Positions 7,028 to 15,454 of a DNA stretch of 48,964 nucleotides are shown one piece after another. The translations under genes were made by a program, and so were the position numbers. Every line of letters starts with the position of its first letter. The first letter of the stretch is position 1. The notes beneath the pieces are model-generated. The model did no database searches. It was not told the origin of the DNA and saw only the letters and a list, made by a program, of their open reading frames with translations. The DNA comes from Pseudonocardia sp. (GTDB lineage: Bacteria > Actinomycetota > Actinomycetes > Mycobacteriales > Pseudonocardiaceae), in NCBI RefSeq assembly GCF_025465255.1, contig NZ_JAODNI010000142.1, positions 1 to 48,964 of the forward strand, read 5' to 3'.

Positions 7028-8704
7028 TCACTTGAGATCGCCCTCGTCGGCGCGCAGGACCCAGGTGGCGAACCGCTCGCCGGGCTCGCGCTGCGCGATG
7101 TAGGTCCGCACGACGCGCTCGACGTAGTCACCCAGCTCGGCGCTGGTGACCTTGAGCCCGCGCAGCTTCCGGCCGAACCCGGCGTCGAGGCCGAGCCCGC
7201 CGCCCAGGTGGACCTGGAAGCCCTCGACCTGGTTCTTGTCCGCGTCGGGGACGATCATGCCCTTGAGGCCGATGTCCGCCACCTGGGTGCGGGCGCAGGA
7301 GTTGGGGCAGCCGTTGAGGTGGATCGAGACCGGGGTGTCGAGGTCGCCCTGGATGTCCGCGAGCCGCTTCTCCAGGTCCTCGACCAGGCGGATCGCCCGC
7401 TCCTTGGTCTCGACGATCGCGAGCTTGCAGAACTCGATGCCGGTACAGGCCATGGTCGAGCGCCGCCACGGCGACGGCTCGGCCTGCAGGCCCAGCGCGT
7501 CCGCCTCGGCCTTCAGCGCGTCGACGGCGGCGTCCGGGACGTCGAGGACGACGACCTTCTGCTGCGCCGTCAGCCGGACGCGCTTCGAGCCGGCCGTCTC
7601 GGCGGCCTTGGCCAGGGAGATCAGCGTGCTGCCGGAGACGCGTCCGGACGCCGGGGCCAGCCCCACGAAGTTGCGGCCGTCGACCTGCTTGTGCACGCCC
7701 ACGTGGTCGATCGGGACCTCGGGGACCTCGGGAGCCGGACCGTCGATCAGCTTGCGACCGAGGTACTCCTCCTCGAGGACCCGGCGGAACTCCTCCACGC
7801 CCCAGTCCGCGACCAGGAACTTGATGCGGGCGCGGTGGCGCAGCCGGCGGTAGCCGTAGTCCCGGAAGACCGAGATGACGCCGGCCCAGACGTCCGGGAT
7901 CTCGTCGAGCGGCACCCACGCCCCGAGCCGCTGCGCGATCTTCGGGTTGGTGGAAAGCCCGCCGCCGACCCAGAGGTCGAAGCCCGGGCCGTGCTCCGGG
8001 TGGTCGACGCCCACGAAGGAGATGTCGTTGATCTCGTGCGCGACGTCCTGCTGCCACGAGATCGCGGTCTTGAACTTCCGCGGGAGGTTCGAGAACTCCT
8101 TGCTGCCGATGTAGCGGTCCAGGATCGTCCGGATCGCGGGCTCGGGGTCCAGCTTCTCGTCCGCGGAGATGCCGGCCACCGGGGAGCCGAGGATCACGCG
8201 CGGGGTGTCCCCGCAGGCCTCGGTGGTCAGCAGGCCGACGCCCTCGACCTTCTCCCAGATCGCCGGCATGTCCTCGACGCGGATCCAGTGGTACTGGATG
8301 TTCTGCCGGTCGGTGATGTCCGCGGTGTCCCGGGCGTACTGCTGGCTGACCTCACCGAGGACACGCAGCTGCTCGGTGGTGAGCGCGCCGCCGTCGCAGC
8401 GGATCCGCAGCATGAAGTAGCGGTCGTCCAGCTCCTCGGGCTCGAGGCTGGCCGTGCGGCCGCCGTCGATCCCCGGCTTCCGCTGGGTGTACAGGCCCCA
8501 CCAGCGGAAACGGCCGCGCAGGTCGGCCGGGTCGATCGAGTCGAAGCCGCCCTTCGCGTAGATGTTCTCGATCCGCGCGCGCACGTTGAGCCCGTCGTCG
8601 TCGCGCTTGCTGCGCTCGTTCGGGTTCAGCGGCTCGCGGTAGCCGAGCTTCCACTGGCCTTCGCCGCGCTTGCGCTTGGCGGGTGCAGGGGTGGTGGGGG
8701 GCAT
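7028..8704 (-). CDS. Ferredoxin-dependent sulfite reductase (NirA/SiR)
   Basis: A 558-residue siroheme/4Fe-4S enzyme that reduces sulfite to sulfide. The cluster/siroheme cysteines are at about residues 420, 426, 466 and 470 (ACTGIEFCK...NGCPNSCAR), the C-x5-C...C-x3-C pattern of the family. Two ferredoxin-like half-repeats and the early motif RFRWWGLYTQR agree with mycobacterial NirA-type sulfite reductases. The start at 8704 (MPPTTPAPAKRKRG) is preferred over an ATG 11 codons upstream because GGGAG lies about 10 nt before it. It opens the cys operon, preceded by a 135-nt leader downstream of a cysteine-type leader peptide. Confidence 0.95.
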   Translation of the reverse strand: MPPTTPAPAKRKRGEGQWKLGYREPLNPNERSKRDDDGLNVRARIENIYAKGGFDSIDPADLRGRFRWWGLYTQRKPGIDGGRTASLEPEELDDRYFMLRIRCDGGALTTEQLRVLGEVSQQYARDTADITDRQNIQYHWIRVEDMPAIWEKVEGVGLLTTEACGDTPRVILGSPVAGISADEKLDPEPAIRTILDRYIGSKEFSNLPRKFKTAISWQQDVAHEINDISFVGVDHPEHGPGFDLWVGGGLSTNPKIAQRLGAWVPLDEIPDVWAGVISVFRDYGYRRLRHRARIKFLVADWGVEEFRRVLEEEYLGRKLIDGPAPEVPEVPIDHVGVHKQVDGRNFVGLAPASGRVSGSTLISLAKAAETAGSKRVRLTAQQKVVVLDVPDAAVDALKAEADALGLQAEPSPWRRSTMACTGIEFCKLAIVETKERAIRLVEDLEKRLADIQGDLDTPVSIHLNGCPNSCARTQVADIGLKGMIVPDADKNQVEGFQVHLGGGLGLDAGFGRKLRGLKVTSAELGDYVERVVRTYIAQREPGERFATWVLRADEGDLK

Positions 8705-8839
8705 GTGGTGGGAGCTCCCGTGTCTGGGATCGAACACAAGCGGGGCCTGGGCTCATCGCGACGCCGTTCGGAAGCGTCGTCGCGGTGAGGGATCCGGCGC
8801 CGGATGGGTCTGGAAGGACGAGGTCGACGGCGTGCGCGC

Positions 8840-8941
8840 TCAGCGCGAGAGTCGACAGAGCGCGCTGCTCACCCGATGCAGGTCCACGTGGCGCCGGGCG
8901 ACGAGGCCAGGCGCCCGCAGGTGCAGAGTCAGCGCGGTCAC
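8840..8941 (-). CDS. Cysteine-type leader peptide upstream of sulfite reductase
   Basis: A 33-codon ORF starting with GTG at 8941 and containing RRHVDLHRVSSALCR close to its C-terminus. This RRHVDLxRVxSALC(R) signature belongs to a widespread set of actinobacterial short ORFs found in front of sulfur-metabolism genes. Related cysteine-containing leaders in mycobacteria act as cysteine-responsive attenuators, where ribosome stalling at Cys changes expression of the downstream genes. The peptide ends 135 nt before the sulfite reductase start. The assignment rests on the motif and the position; regulation here is inferred. Confidence 0.8.
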   Translation of the reverse strand: MTALTLHLRAPGLVARRHVDLHRVSSALCRLSR

Positions 8942-9531
8942 GCCCAACAGGGTGCCACGCTGTCCGGACCAACGGCCAGCGCATGCCCGGATGCTGGGAG
9001 AGGATTCACAACCGGGGCCCGTGGTTGGGACGCGCCGGGGTGGGCACTACCGACGGATCGGCGTTTGACGACCACGGCGGAGGAGTCATACCTGCTCGGC
9101 ACCGGGCCGGTCCGGGGACCACCCCCGTCGCCGACCGGTTGGGGCGCGAGCGCCCGGCTGCGCGGCGGCGTCCGCTTGCCGCGGCGGCGGTCGGGCTCGG
9201 GCTGCTCGGAGCCGGCGCAGTCGCGACGGGCGCCGTTGTCGACGCGGCGACACGACGACCTCGGTCCCACACCCCCGCCGCGTCGTCCATCGGGCGCCGG
9301 GCCGCTGCGACGCCGAGCCGTCGCCGCAGGACGACGGCCGGCGCCCGGCCGATCGCCCCGGCGAGCACCGCACTCGGCCGATCGCCCGACGTCGAAGGGC
9401 GGGGCGGGCTGTTCGTGAGCCACCGGTACCGATCTCGTCCGGTCGGAGACCGAGGTCCAGTGCGCGTTCGCGATCGTGAACTGATTCCCTGTTCCACCCC
9501 AGGGGCGAGCCCCGGCCGCAATGATCGGCGG
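8942..9531. other. Intergenic region with probable decayed exported-protein gene
   Basis: Between the leader peptide and the membrane-protein gene I find no intact gene. On the plus strand around 9150-9270 one frame gives an Arg-rich stretch followed by a 25-residue hydrophobic segment (PLAAAAVGLGLLGAGAVATG), like a signal anchor. A different frame near 9420-9486 ends TDLVRSETEVQCAFAIVN and a stop. These pieces could be remnants of one frameshifted secreted or membrane protein; the family is not recognisable. Confidence 0.3.
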
Positions 9532-10230
9532 GTGCGCGGACACGACGTGACCCTCGGCCCCGGCCCCTTCCGGCTCGCGGAGTACGCCGGGCAGCGGCTG
9601 GCGTTGGCCGTGCCCTTCGCCGTTCCCGGCCTCGCGATGCTGATGCTCGGTGACGCGGTGGGGAGCACCGGTCTGCACGCCTACGGCCCGGGGCTCCTTG
9701 CGTTCGGAACCCTTTGGTGCGTGGGGGCGGCGGTCCCCGCGGTGTGCCGTGTCGTGTCGCGGCGGCGCCGTCGGTTGCATCTGTCGGAGCACGGCATCGG
9801 GGTCGACCCGGCCCGAGGTCGGGACCTGCTCCGCATCGCCTGGGGGGACCTGGCCACCGTCACGGTGATCGACACCGGCCGGTTCGGCGCGGAGCCGGTT
9901 CTGAGATTCGATCTCCTGCTCGGAACGCACCCGACCGGACTCGGGGCACGGCGGGCCTCGAAGCGAGATCCTCGGGCGGCGAGCGAGGAGTGGCACTTCC
10001 CGATCGCCGGATTCGATCCGGAGGAGGTGCGAAGGGCGCTTCGGGCGCACGTCGCGGTCGGGCGGACGGGCGGGGCGACCACCGTCCCGCGGGCGTCGTC
10101 GTGGCGGAGGGGTCGTCCGTCGCGCGGTGGTCTGGGCTCCCGGCTCCGAAGAGCAACGGAAGGGAGTGGAGGGAAGCCGAGCCCGCCGTCCGTTCCGGAT
10201 GGGACGCAGCGCGGCCGTTCCCGCCACTGA
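9532..10230 (+). CDS. Unknown membrane protein with PH-like C-terminal part
   Basis: I do not recognise a named family. From the GTG at 9532 it encodes 232 residues. Two hydrophobic segments (ALAVPFAVPGLAMLML and GLLAFGTLWCVGAAVPAVC) are followed by a basic loop and a region (LHLSEHGIGVDPARGRDLLRIAWGDLATVTV) that reads like the strand pattern of bacterial PH/YdbS-type domains. The tail is Arg/Ser-rich and low in complexity. Start choice is uncertain; another GTG lies five codons downstream. It stands alone before hemW on the same strand. Confidence 0.6.
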   Translation: MRGHDVTLGPGPFRLAEYAGQRLALAVPFAVPGLAMLMLGDAVGSTGLHAYGPGLLAFGTLWCVGAAVPAVCRVVSRRRRRLHLSEHGIGVDPARGRDLLRIAWGDLATVTVIDTGRFGAEPVLRFDLLLGTHPTGLGARRASKRDPRAASEEWHFPIAGFDPEEVRRALRAHVAVGRTGGATTVPRASSWRRGRPSRGGLGSRLRRATEGSGGKPSPPSVPDGTQRGRSRH

Positions 10231-10263
10231 TCCCGGACGCGCCTCGCCACCTCCGGACGCGGT

Positions 10264-10275
10264 TACCGTGGTGTC
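10264..10275 (+). promoter_or_regulatory. Leaderless-type -10 box of hemW
   Basis: The hexamer taccgt (10264-10269) lies 6 nt before the GTG start, the TANNNT-6/8 nt-GTG layout typical of leaderless actinobacterial mRNAs. No Shine-Dalgarno sequence precedes the start. Confidence 0.5.
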
Positions 10276-11451
10276 GTGACCCCTGCGACGCCCTTCGGCA
10301 TCTACGTCCACGTGCCGTTCTGCGCGTCCCGCTGCGGCTACTGCGACTTCAACACCTACACGGCCTCCGAACTGGACGGGTCCGGCGCCTCACCGGACGG
10401 CTGGCTGGAGGCGGTCCGCCGGGAGCTCGCGCTCGCCCACCGCACGGTCGGGGACCGGCCCGTCGACACCGTGTTCGTCGGGGGAGGGACGCCGTCGCTG
10501 ATCGGCGCCGGGCGCCTCGGTGCCGTCCTCGACACGATCCGCGACGAGTTCGGGCTCGCTCCGGACGCCGAGGTGACCACCGAGTCCAACCCCGAGTCCA
10601 CCTCCCCGGAGTTCTTCGCGGGCCTCGTGGACGCGGGCTTCACCCGGGTCTCCCTCGGGATGCAGTCCGCGGCGCCCCACGTGCTGCGCATCCTGGACCG
10701 CCGGCACACGCCGGGCCGCGCCGTCGAGGCCGCGCAGGAGGCGCGCCGGGCGGGGATCGAGCACGTCAACCTCGACCTCATCTACGCGACGCCCGGCGAG
10801 ACCACGGACGACCTGCGCGCCTCCGTCGAGGCGGTGCTCACCGCGGGCGTCGACCACGTCTCGGCGTACTCCTTGATCGTGGAGGACGGCACCGCGCTGG
10901 CCCGCCGCGTGAAGCGCGGCGAGCTGCCCGCCCCGGACGACGACGTCGCCGCGGAGCGCTACGAGCTGATCGACGACCTGCTGAGCGCGGCCGGACTGGG
11001 CTGGTACGAGGTCTCCAACTGGGCCTTTTCGCCCGAGGCGGAGTGCCGGCACAACCTCGGCTACTGGCTGGACGGGGACTGGTGGGGCGCGGGCCCCGGC
11101 GCCCACTCGCACCTCGCCGGGACGCGCTGGTGGAACGTCAAGCACCCCGCGCGCTACGCGTCGATGCTGTCCGACGGCCTCTCCCCGGAGCTGGACCGCG
11201 AGGAGCTGACCCCGGACGAGCAGCACACGGAACGGGTGATGCTGCGGCTGCGGCTGGCGTCCGGGCTCCCGCTGGACCTGCTCGACGACGCCGCCCGTGC
11301 CGAGGCCGGCCGCGTCGCGGACCAGGGCCTGCTCGACCCCGCCGTGCTGCGGCAGGGCCGCGCCGTCCTGACCCGCCCCGGCCGCCTGCTCGCGGACCGC
11401 GTCGTGCAGGACCTCCTCCTCGCCTCCGAGGCCGAGGCCGCGCGCGCATGA
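10276..11451 (+). CDS. hemW: Radical SAM heme chaperone HemW
   Basis: A 391-residue HemN-like radical SAM protein. The cluster motif CASRCGYCDF (Cys 16, 20, 23) follows IYVHVPF, and the GGGTPSL, NPEST and LGMQS motifs of the SAM barrel follow in order. Its length and the lack of the HemN N-terminal extension favour HemW, which transfers heme to respiratory proteins, over true coproporphyrinogen dehydrogenase. It starts with GTG directly after a leaderless-type promoter. A long inverted repeat begins one base after its stop codon. Confidence 0.93.
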   Translation: MTPATPFGIYVHVPFCASRCGYCDFNTYTASELDGSGASPDGWLEAVRRELALAHRTVGDRPVDTVFVGGGTPSLIGAGRLGAVLDTIRDEFGLAPDAEVTTESNPESTSPEFFAGLVDAGFTRVSLGMQSAAPHVLRILDRRHTPGRAVEAAQEARRAGIEHVNLDLIYATPGETTDDLRASVEAVLTAGVDHVSAYSLIVEDGTALARRVKRGELPAPDDDVAAERYELIDDLLSAAGLGWYEVSNWAFSPEAECRHNLGYWLDGDWWGAGPGAHSHLAGTRWWNVKHPARYASMLSDGLSPELDREELTPDEQHTERVMLRLRLASGLPLDLLDDAARAEAGRVADQGLLDPAVLRQGRAVLTRPGRLLADRVVQDLLLASEAEAARA

Positions 11452-11546
11452 CCCCCGCGAGTCGGCACTTCCGGTCGTCCGAACCGCACGACGTGGGCCA
11501 TCCGGGATGGGCGTTTCGGACGACCGAAAACACCGACTCGCGGGGG
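11452..11546. repeat. Large two-tier intergenic hairpin after hemW
   Basis: Outer arms 11452-11465 and 11533-11546 are exact 14-bp complements; inner arms 11472-11483 and 11515-11526 are exact 12-bp complements. A small ccatcc/ggatgg stem sits in the loop. The right outer arm includes the first bases of the GGGGAGG ribosome-binding site of the next gene. Confidence 0.85.
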
Positions 11547-11551
11547 AGGCG

Positions 11552-12355
11552 GTGAGCCCGCGGCGGCGGCTGCTCGCCGCGATCCTGGCGCTGGTCGTGC
11601 TCGTCGCGGTGGTGCTCGTCGGCGCCCGGGTCGCGGGGTCGTCCGGCGGCGACGTCGGCGAGGTCGGCCCCGCCGCCCGGCCCGCCCAGGACCGGCCCGG
11701 CACGGTCCTGCTCGTCCCCGGTTACGGCGGCAGCCGGGACTCCCTGCTCCAGCTCGCCTCCCGGATCGAGGCCACGGGCCGGGACGCGCAGGTGCTCACG
11801 CTCGTCGGCGACGGAACGGGTGGCCTGTCGGCCCAGGTCGACGTGCTCGACGCCGCCGCGGACGCCGCCCTCGCCGCGGGCGCCCCGTCCGTCGACGTGG
11901 TCGGCTACTCGGCCGGCGGTGTGGTCACCGGGCTGTGGATCTCCCGGGACGACGGCGCGGCGAAGGCCCGGCGCGTCGTCACGATGGGGTCGCCGCTGCA
12001 CGGGACGTCGCTCGCCGCCCTCGCCATCGCCCAGGCCCCCGACGCCTGCCCTGTCGCGTGCCGCCAGCTCGCCCCGGGGTCGGCGGAGGTCACCGAGCTG
12101 GACCGGGCGGACGTCGGCGCGGCCGTGCCCTGGCTCTCGATCTGGACCGCCGACGACGAGACCTCGACGCCGCCGGAGACCGCCTGCCTCGACGGGGCGA
12201 CGAACGTCCGGGTCCAGGACGTCTGCCCGGGCGCCCGGGTGGGGCACTCGAACCTGCCGCGAGACGCGACCGTCACCGGCCTGGTGCTGCGGGCGATCGG
12301 GACCGGGCCCGTCGACGTCGCGGGTGCGGGCTGCGGAGCCGCACCCGCAGGCTGA
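11552..12355 (+). CDS. Exported alpha/beta hydrolase, lipase class 2-like
   Basis: 267 residues from the GTG at 11552, which has GGGGAGG just upstream. Residues 4-28 form a membrane anchor or signal segment (RRRLLAAILALVVLVAVVLV). The fold starts with TVLLVPGYGGS (oxyanion region), then the nucleophile elbow GYSAGG with Ser at about 120, the MGSPLHGTSLA segment, and a late His in VGHSNLP. These features match secreted triacylglycerol lipase/esterase proteins of actinomycetes. Four cysteines in the second half could form disulfides outside the cell. The substrate is unknown. Confidence 0.82.
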   Translation: MSPRRRLLAAILALVVLVAVVLVGARVAGSSGGDVGEVGPAARPAQDRPGTVLLVPGYGGSRDSLLQLASRIEATGRDAQVLTLVGDGTGGLSAQVDVLDAAADAALAAGAPSVDVVGYSAGGVVTGLWISRDDGAAKARRVVTMGSPLHGTSLAALAIAQAPDACPVACRQLAPGSAEVTELDRADVGAAVPWLSIWTADDETSTPPETACLDGATNVRVQDVCPGARVGHSNLPRDATVTGLVLRAIGTGPVDVAGAGCGAAPAG

Positions 12356-12388
12356 CCCCGTGGGGGTCCTCGCAGGTCAACGGGGGTC

Positions 12389-12428
12389 GTGCGCGTGAAA
12401 CCTCGCTCTAGCGAGGTTTCACGCGCAC
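12389..12428. terminator. 40-nt near-perfect palindrome between convergent genes (family A)
   Basis: Arms gtgcgcgtgaaacctcgct (12389-12407) and its exact complement (12410-12428). It lies between the lipase gene ending at 12355 and the ABC permease ending at 12432 on the other strand, so it can end transcription from both sides. A second copy with the same core and the same upstream text cgcaggtcaac is at 26544-26579. Confidence 0.75.
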
Positions 12429-12431
12429 AGG

Positions 12432-13262
12432 TCAGCTGGTGACGTCCTTCGTCGCGAAGTTGGCCCACGCCGCGCCGAACGCGACGACGACGTAGCCGCC
12501 CTCGACGAGGAGGCCGCGGTGGACCGAGTCCCAGAGGATCGGGTCCCGGTAGAGGTCGATCCAGGCGAGCCAGTGGGTCGTCGGCAGGTACGGCTGGATC
12601 GCCGAGGCCGCGTCGAGCGGGGTCAGCGCGGCGCTCGCCACGACGACCGCCAGCACCCCGAGCGTGGCGGCCAGCGGAGAGTCCGTGAGCGTCGAGAAGA
12701 ACAGCCCGATCGCCCCGAGGGCCAGCATGCAGAGCGCGAGGTACCCGACGGTCACGCCGGTGCGGACCACCACGTCCACGGGCGTCAGGGTCGCGCCCGA
12801 GAGCGACGGGATGCCGCCCCCTCCGCCGAGCGACGCGTCGGGCCCGAACCCGAACGCCAGCACCCCCACGACGTAGGACACGACCGTCACCAGCAGCACC
12901 GCGAGCAGCACGTAGACCGCGACGGAGATCAGCTTGGCGGTGAGCAGCCGTAGCCGCCCGACGGGCCGGACGAGCAGGTAGCGCAGGGTCCCGGCCGTCG
13001 CCTCGCCCGCGATCGCCTCCCCGGAGACGATCGCCACGGTGATCGGCAGGAACACCGGCAGGACGAGTGCGAGCGCGGCGGCCGGGAAGATCTGCCCGTT
13101 GGTCACGACGGCGGAGAGGAAAGCGCCGCCGCTACCCGGCGGGGGCGTGAGGCGGGTGGCGGCGAGCAGGATCGCGACCAGCGTCGGCAGGGCGCAGAGC
13201 AGGATCCAGCACAACCAGACCCGGCGCCGGCGCAGCATCAGCCGGAGCTCGACGCCGATCAC
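12432..13262 (-). CDS. ABC-2 type exporter permease
   Basis: 276 residues with six hydrophobic segments, ordered as in ABC-2 permeases. After a basic N-terminus (ELRLMLRRRRVW) comes the first helix, then SGEAIAGEATAGTLRYLLVRPVGR, the usual EAxxGTLRxLLxxP cytoplasmic motif. The GTG start at 13262 overlaps the TGA of the ATPase gene (GTGA), which decides it. It partners the ATPase encoded upstream. The substrate is unknown; the lipoprotein-carrier-like gene at the head of the operon hints at cell-envelope cargo. Confidence 0.85.
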   Translation of the reverse strand: MIGVELRLMLRRRRVWLCWILLCALPTLVAILLAATRLTPPPGSGGAFLSAVVTNGQIFPAAALALVLPVFLPITVAIVSGEAIAGEATAGTLRYLLVRPVGRLRLLTAKLISVAVYVLLAVLLVTVVSYVVGVLAFGFGPDASLGGGGGIPSLSGATLTPVDVVVRTGVTVGYLALCMLALGAIGLFFSTLTDSPLAATLGVLAVVVASAALTPLDAASAIQPYLPTTHWLAWIDLYRDPILWDSVHRGLLVEGGYVVVAFGAAWANFATKDVTS

Positions 13263-14224
13263 CGCTCGCCCCCGGGGATCGGGATCGGGCCGGTCGGGTC
13301 GTCGGCGGGCGGCGGCCGCCCGTCCACCCGGTCCGCTCCCGGTCCGGTCAGCTCCAGCACCACCTGTTCCAACGTCCGCCTCTCCGCGCCCAGCCCGCTC
13401 ACCCGCACCCCGCCGGCGACGAGCCGCGCGTTCAGCTCCGCCGCGTCGTCGCCCCGCACGACCAGTTCGTTCCCGACCCGGGACAGGACCCGCCCGTCGA
13501 GCAGCCCGAGGGCCGACGCCGGGTCGGGCGTCGTCAGCAGGATCCGGCCCGTCGGCGTGCGCAGGGCGTCGAGCGGGGAGTCGAGCACCAGCCGCCCGGA
13601 GTCCATGATCCCGACCTGCGTGCACAGCGCCTCCACCTCGCTGAGCAGGTGGCTGGACAGCACGACCGTCGTCCCGGCCTCGTTCAGCTCGGTCAGCAGC
13701 GACCGCATCTCCTGGATCCCGCGCGGGTCGAGGCCGTTCGTGGGTTCGTCGAGCAGGAGCAGGCGCGGGCCGCGCAGCAGGGCCGCGGCGATGCCGAGGC
13801 GCTGGCGCATGCCGAGGGAGTAGGCACGCACCGGGCGGCGGTCGACCCCGCCGAGCCCGACCTGCTCCAGCACGTCCTCGACGCGGCGGCGCCGGTCCCG
13901 CAGACGGCCCCCGCGGCCGGCGGCGTCGAGCAGCCGCAGGTTCGCCCGCCCGGACAGGTGGCCCCACGCGGCCGGGCCCTCCACCAGCGCCCCGACGTGC
14001 GGCAGCACGTTCGCGGCCCGGCGCGGCATCGCTTCGCCGAACACCTCGATCGAGCCGGACGTCGCGTGGACGAGCCCGAGCAGCATCCGGACCGTCGTCG
14101 TCTTGCCGGAGCCGTTGGGCCCGAGCAGGCCGAACCGGACGCCCTCGGGCACCCGGAGGTCGACGCCGTCGACGGCGGTCACCCGGCCGAAGCGCTTGGT
14201 GAGCCCGGCGGTCGCGATGATCAC
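13259..14224 (-). CDS. ABC exporter ATP-binding protein (CcmA/DrrA-like)
   Basis: 321 residues. Walker A GPNGSGKTT near residue 36, signature YSLGMRQRLGIA, Walker B LLLLDEPTNGLDP, and a His-switch region (VVLSSHLLSEVEAL). The C-terminal extension (about 100 residues after the switch) is typical of ATPases that pair with ABC-2 permeases. GTGA overlaps at both ends link it to its neighbours, so the three genes form a tight operon. The cargo cannot be deduced. Confidence 0.92.
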   Translation of the reverse strand: MIIATAGLTKRFGRVTAVDGVDLRVPEGVRFGLLGPNGSGKTTTVRMLLGLVHATSGSIEVFGEAMPRRAANVLPHVGALVEGPAAWGHLSGRANLRLLDAAGRGGRLRDRRRRVEDVLEQVGLGGVDRRPVRAYSLGMRQRLGIAAALLRGPRLLLLDEPTNGLDPRGIQEMRSLLTELNEAGTTVVLSSHLLSEVEALCTQVGIMDSGRLVLDSPLDALRTPTGRILLTTPDPASALGLLDGRVLSRVGNELVVRGDDAAELNARLVAGGVRVSGLGAERRTLEQVVLELTGPGADRVDGRPPPADDPTGPIPIPGGER

Positions 14225-15345
14225 GGCCGGCCCCTCGCCGGCAGCTCGCGCACGGCCTGTTCCAGCACCGCGGGCGCGACCGTCCCGACCAGCAGCCTCC
14301 CGCCCCGACGGATCCCCCCGCGGGCCACGACGGTGATCAGCGGCGAGCTGACCCGCACCGCGCGCCCGACCGGCACCTCGACGGCCACGCCGCCCGCGAT
14401 CGCCGCGCCCTCGATGACCCGGTCCGCGATGCCGCGGCTGGCCGGGACCAGCGCGAACCCGGCGACCCCGGAGCCGTAGAGGCCGACGCCCGGCAGAGTG
14501 GCGTCCCCCAGCGGGACGAGGTCGCGGCCCGCCAGCCGGGCAGGCGGGTCGGGCGCGTCGAGCTGGCGCAGGGCGCCGGCGAGGTCCGCGGCGTCCGCGG
14601 TCACCGAGCCCGCGCCGGGCGGGAGGGCGGGGGTGAGGGTGCGGTCGTCGGGCGCGGTCAGGGAGACCTCCTGGAACTCGGTGAACAGCACGGGCAGGCC
14701 CGGATCGGTGCGCCCGGCGACCTCGACGCGCAGCGGCAGCCCGGAGTCCGGGTCCAGCCAGACGTCGATCCGGGCGACCGTCGTGTCCGGGTCGCCCGGC
14801 GTCACCCGGAACCCCGAGGCGCCGATGCCCGCGACCCGCCGGCCCGGGATGGTCGAGACCGGATCCGACCTGGTCAGGCCGACGAGCCGGCGTGCCAGCT
14901 CGGGCGGGTCGAGGTCGGCCGGGCGGGGGAGCCGGACCGGAGTGCTGCCGGAGACGGTCGTGAGCTGGTTCGCGCCGAAGTCCCAGACGTACTCGACACC
15001 GTCGCGGTGGTAGGTGTCCCGCTCGCCGGCCGGCGTCAGCTCGTCGACGCGCCAGCGGTCGGGGCCCGCGCGGTAGGAGCGGATCGTGGTCGTGCCGGTC
15101 AGCAGGGCGGTCGTCGACTGCAGCTGCGGGATCTCGGGGAGGCCGAGGCGCCCGGTGCTGCGCGCGAGGCCGGTGAAGGGCGGATGGCCGGCGAGGACCC
15201 GGGCGCGGAGGTCCTCGGCGGGCAGGTCCGCGCCGACGGGCAGCAGCCCGCCCGCGGGTCCGGCTCCGAGCAGGGCGGCGGAGCCGGCGGCCACCAACAC
15301 CCAGCGCCGGCTGAACCGAGGCGGACCACCCATCGCGCCGACCAT
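14221..15345 (-). CDS. LolA/RseB-like exported protein heading the ABC operon
   Basis: 374 residues. The N-terminus contains FSRRWVLVAAGSAALLGAGPAG, a twin-arginine-like or plain signal segment. The body has the strand pattern of LolA/MucB-RseB-type lipid-binding half-barrels (TTIRSYRAGPDRWRVDELTP, VWDFGANQLTTV, ARIDVWLDPDSGLPLRVEV, LFTEFQEVSLTAP). Actinobacterial relatives are usually labelled as outer membrane lipoprotein carrier-like. It overlaps the ATPase gene by GTGA. Binding of a lipid or hydrophobic ligand handled by the exporter is an inference. A second in-frame ATG four codons in is an alternative start. Confidence 0.7.
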   Translation of the reverse strand: MVGAMGGPPRFSRRWVLVAAGSAALLGAGPAGGLLPVGADLPAEDLRARVLAGHPPFTGLARSTGRLGLPEIPQLQSTTALLTGTTTIRSYRAGPDRWRVDELTPAGERDTYHRDGVEYVWDFGANQLTTVSGSTPVRLPRPADLDPPELARRLVGLTRSDPVSTIPGRRVAGIGASGFRVTPGDPDTTVARIDVWLDPDSGLPLRVEVAGRTDPGLPVLFTEFQEVSLTAPDDRTLTPALPPGAGSVTADAADLAGALRQLDAPDPPARLAGRDLVPLGDATLPGVGLYGSGVAGFALVPASRGIADRVIEGAAIAGGVAVEVPVGRAVRVSSPLITVVARGGIRRGGRLLVGTVAPAVLEQAVRELPARGRP

Positions 15346-15454
15346 GCCGCGCCCTGCGTGTGACCCGGGTGTGGTCAGGCTGTTGACGAGCGACGCGTGA
15401 GCCAGCTACCCGCGCTCGGCTGGGAGAGCTCGTGGACCAAGCTCGACGCCCTCG

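Noticed and set aside
6995..8788. Long plus-strand frame opposite the sulfite reductase gene
   Set aside because: Complementary-frame artefact; composition is Val/Asp/Arg/Leu repeats without any domain, while the reductase motifs are complete.
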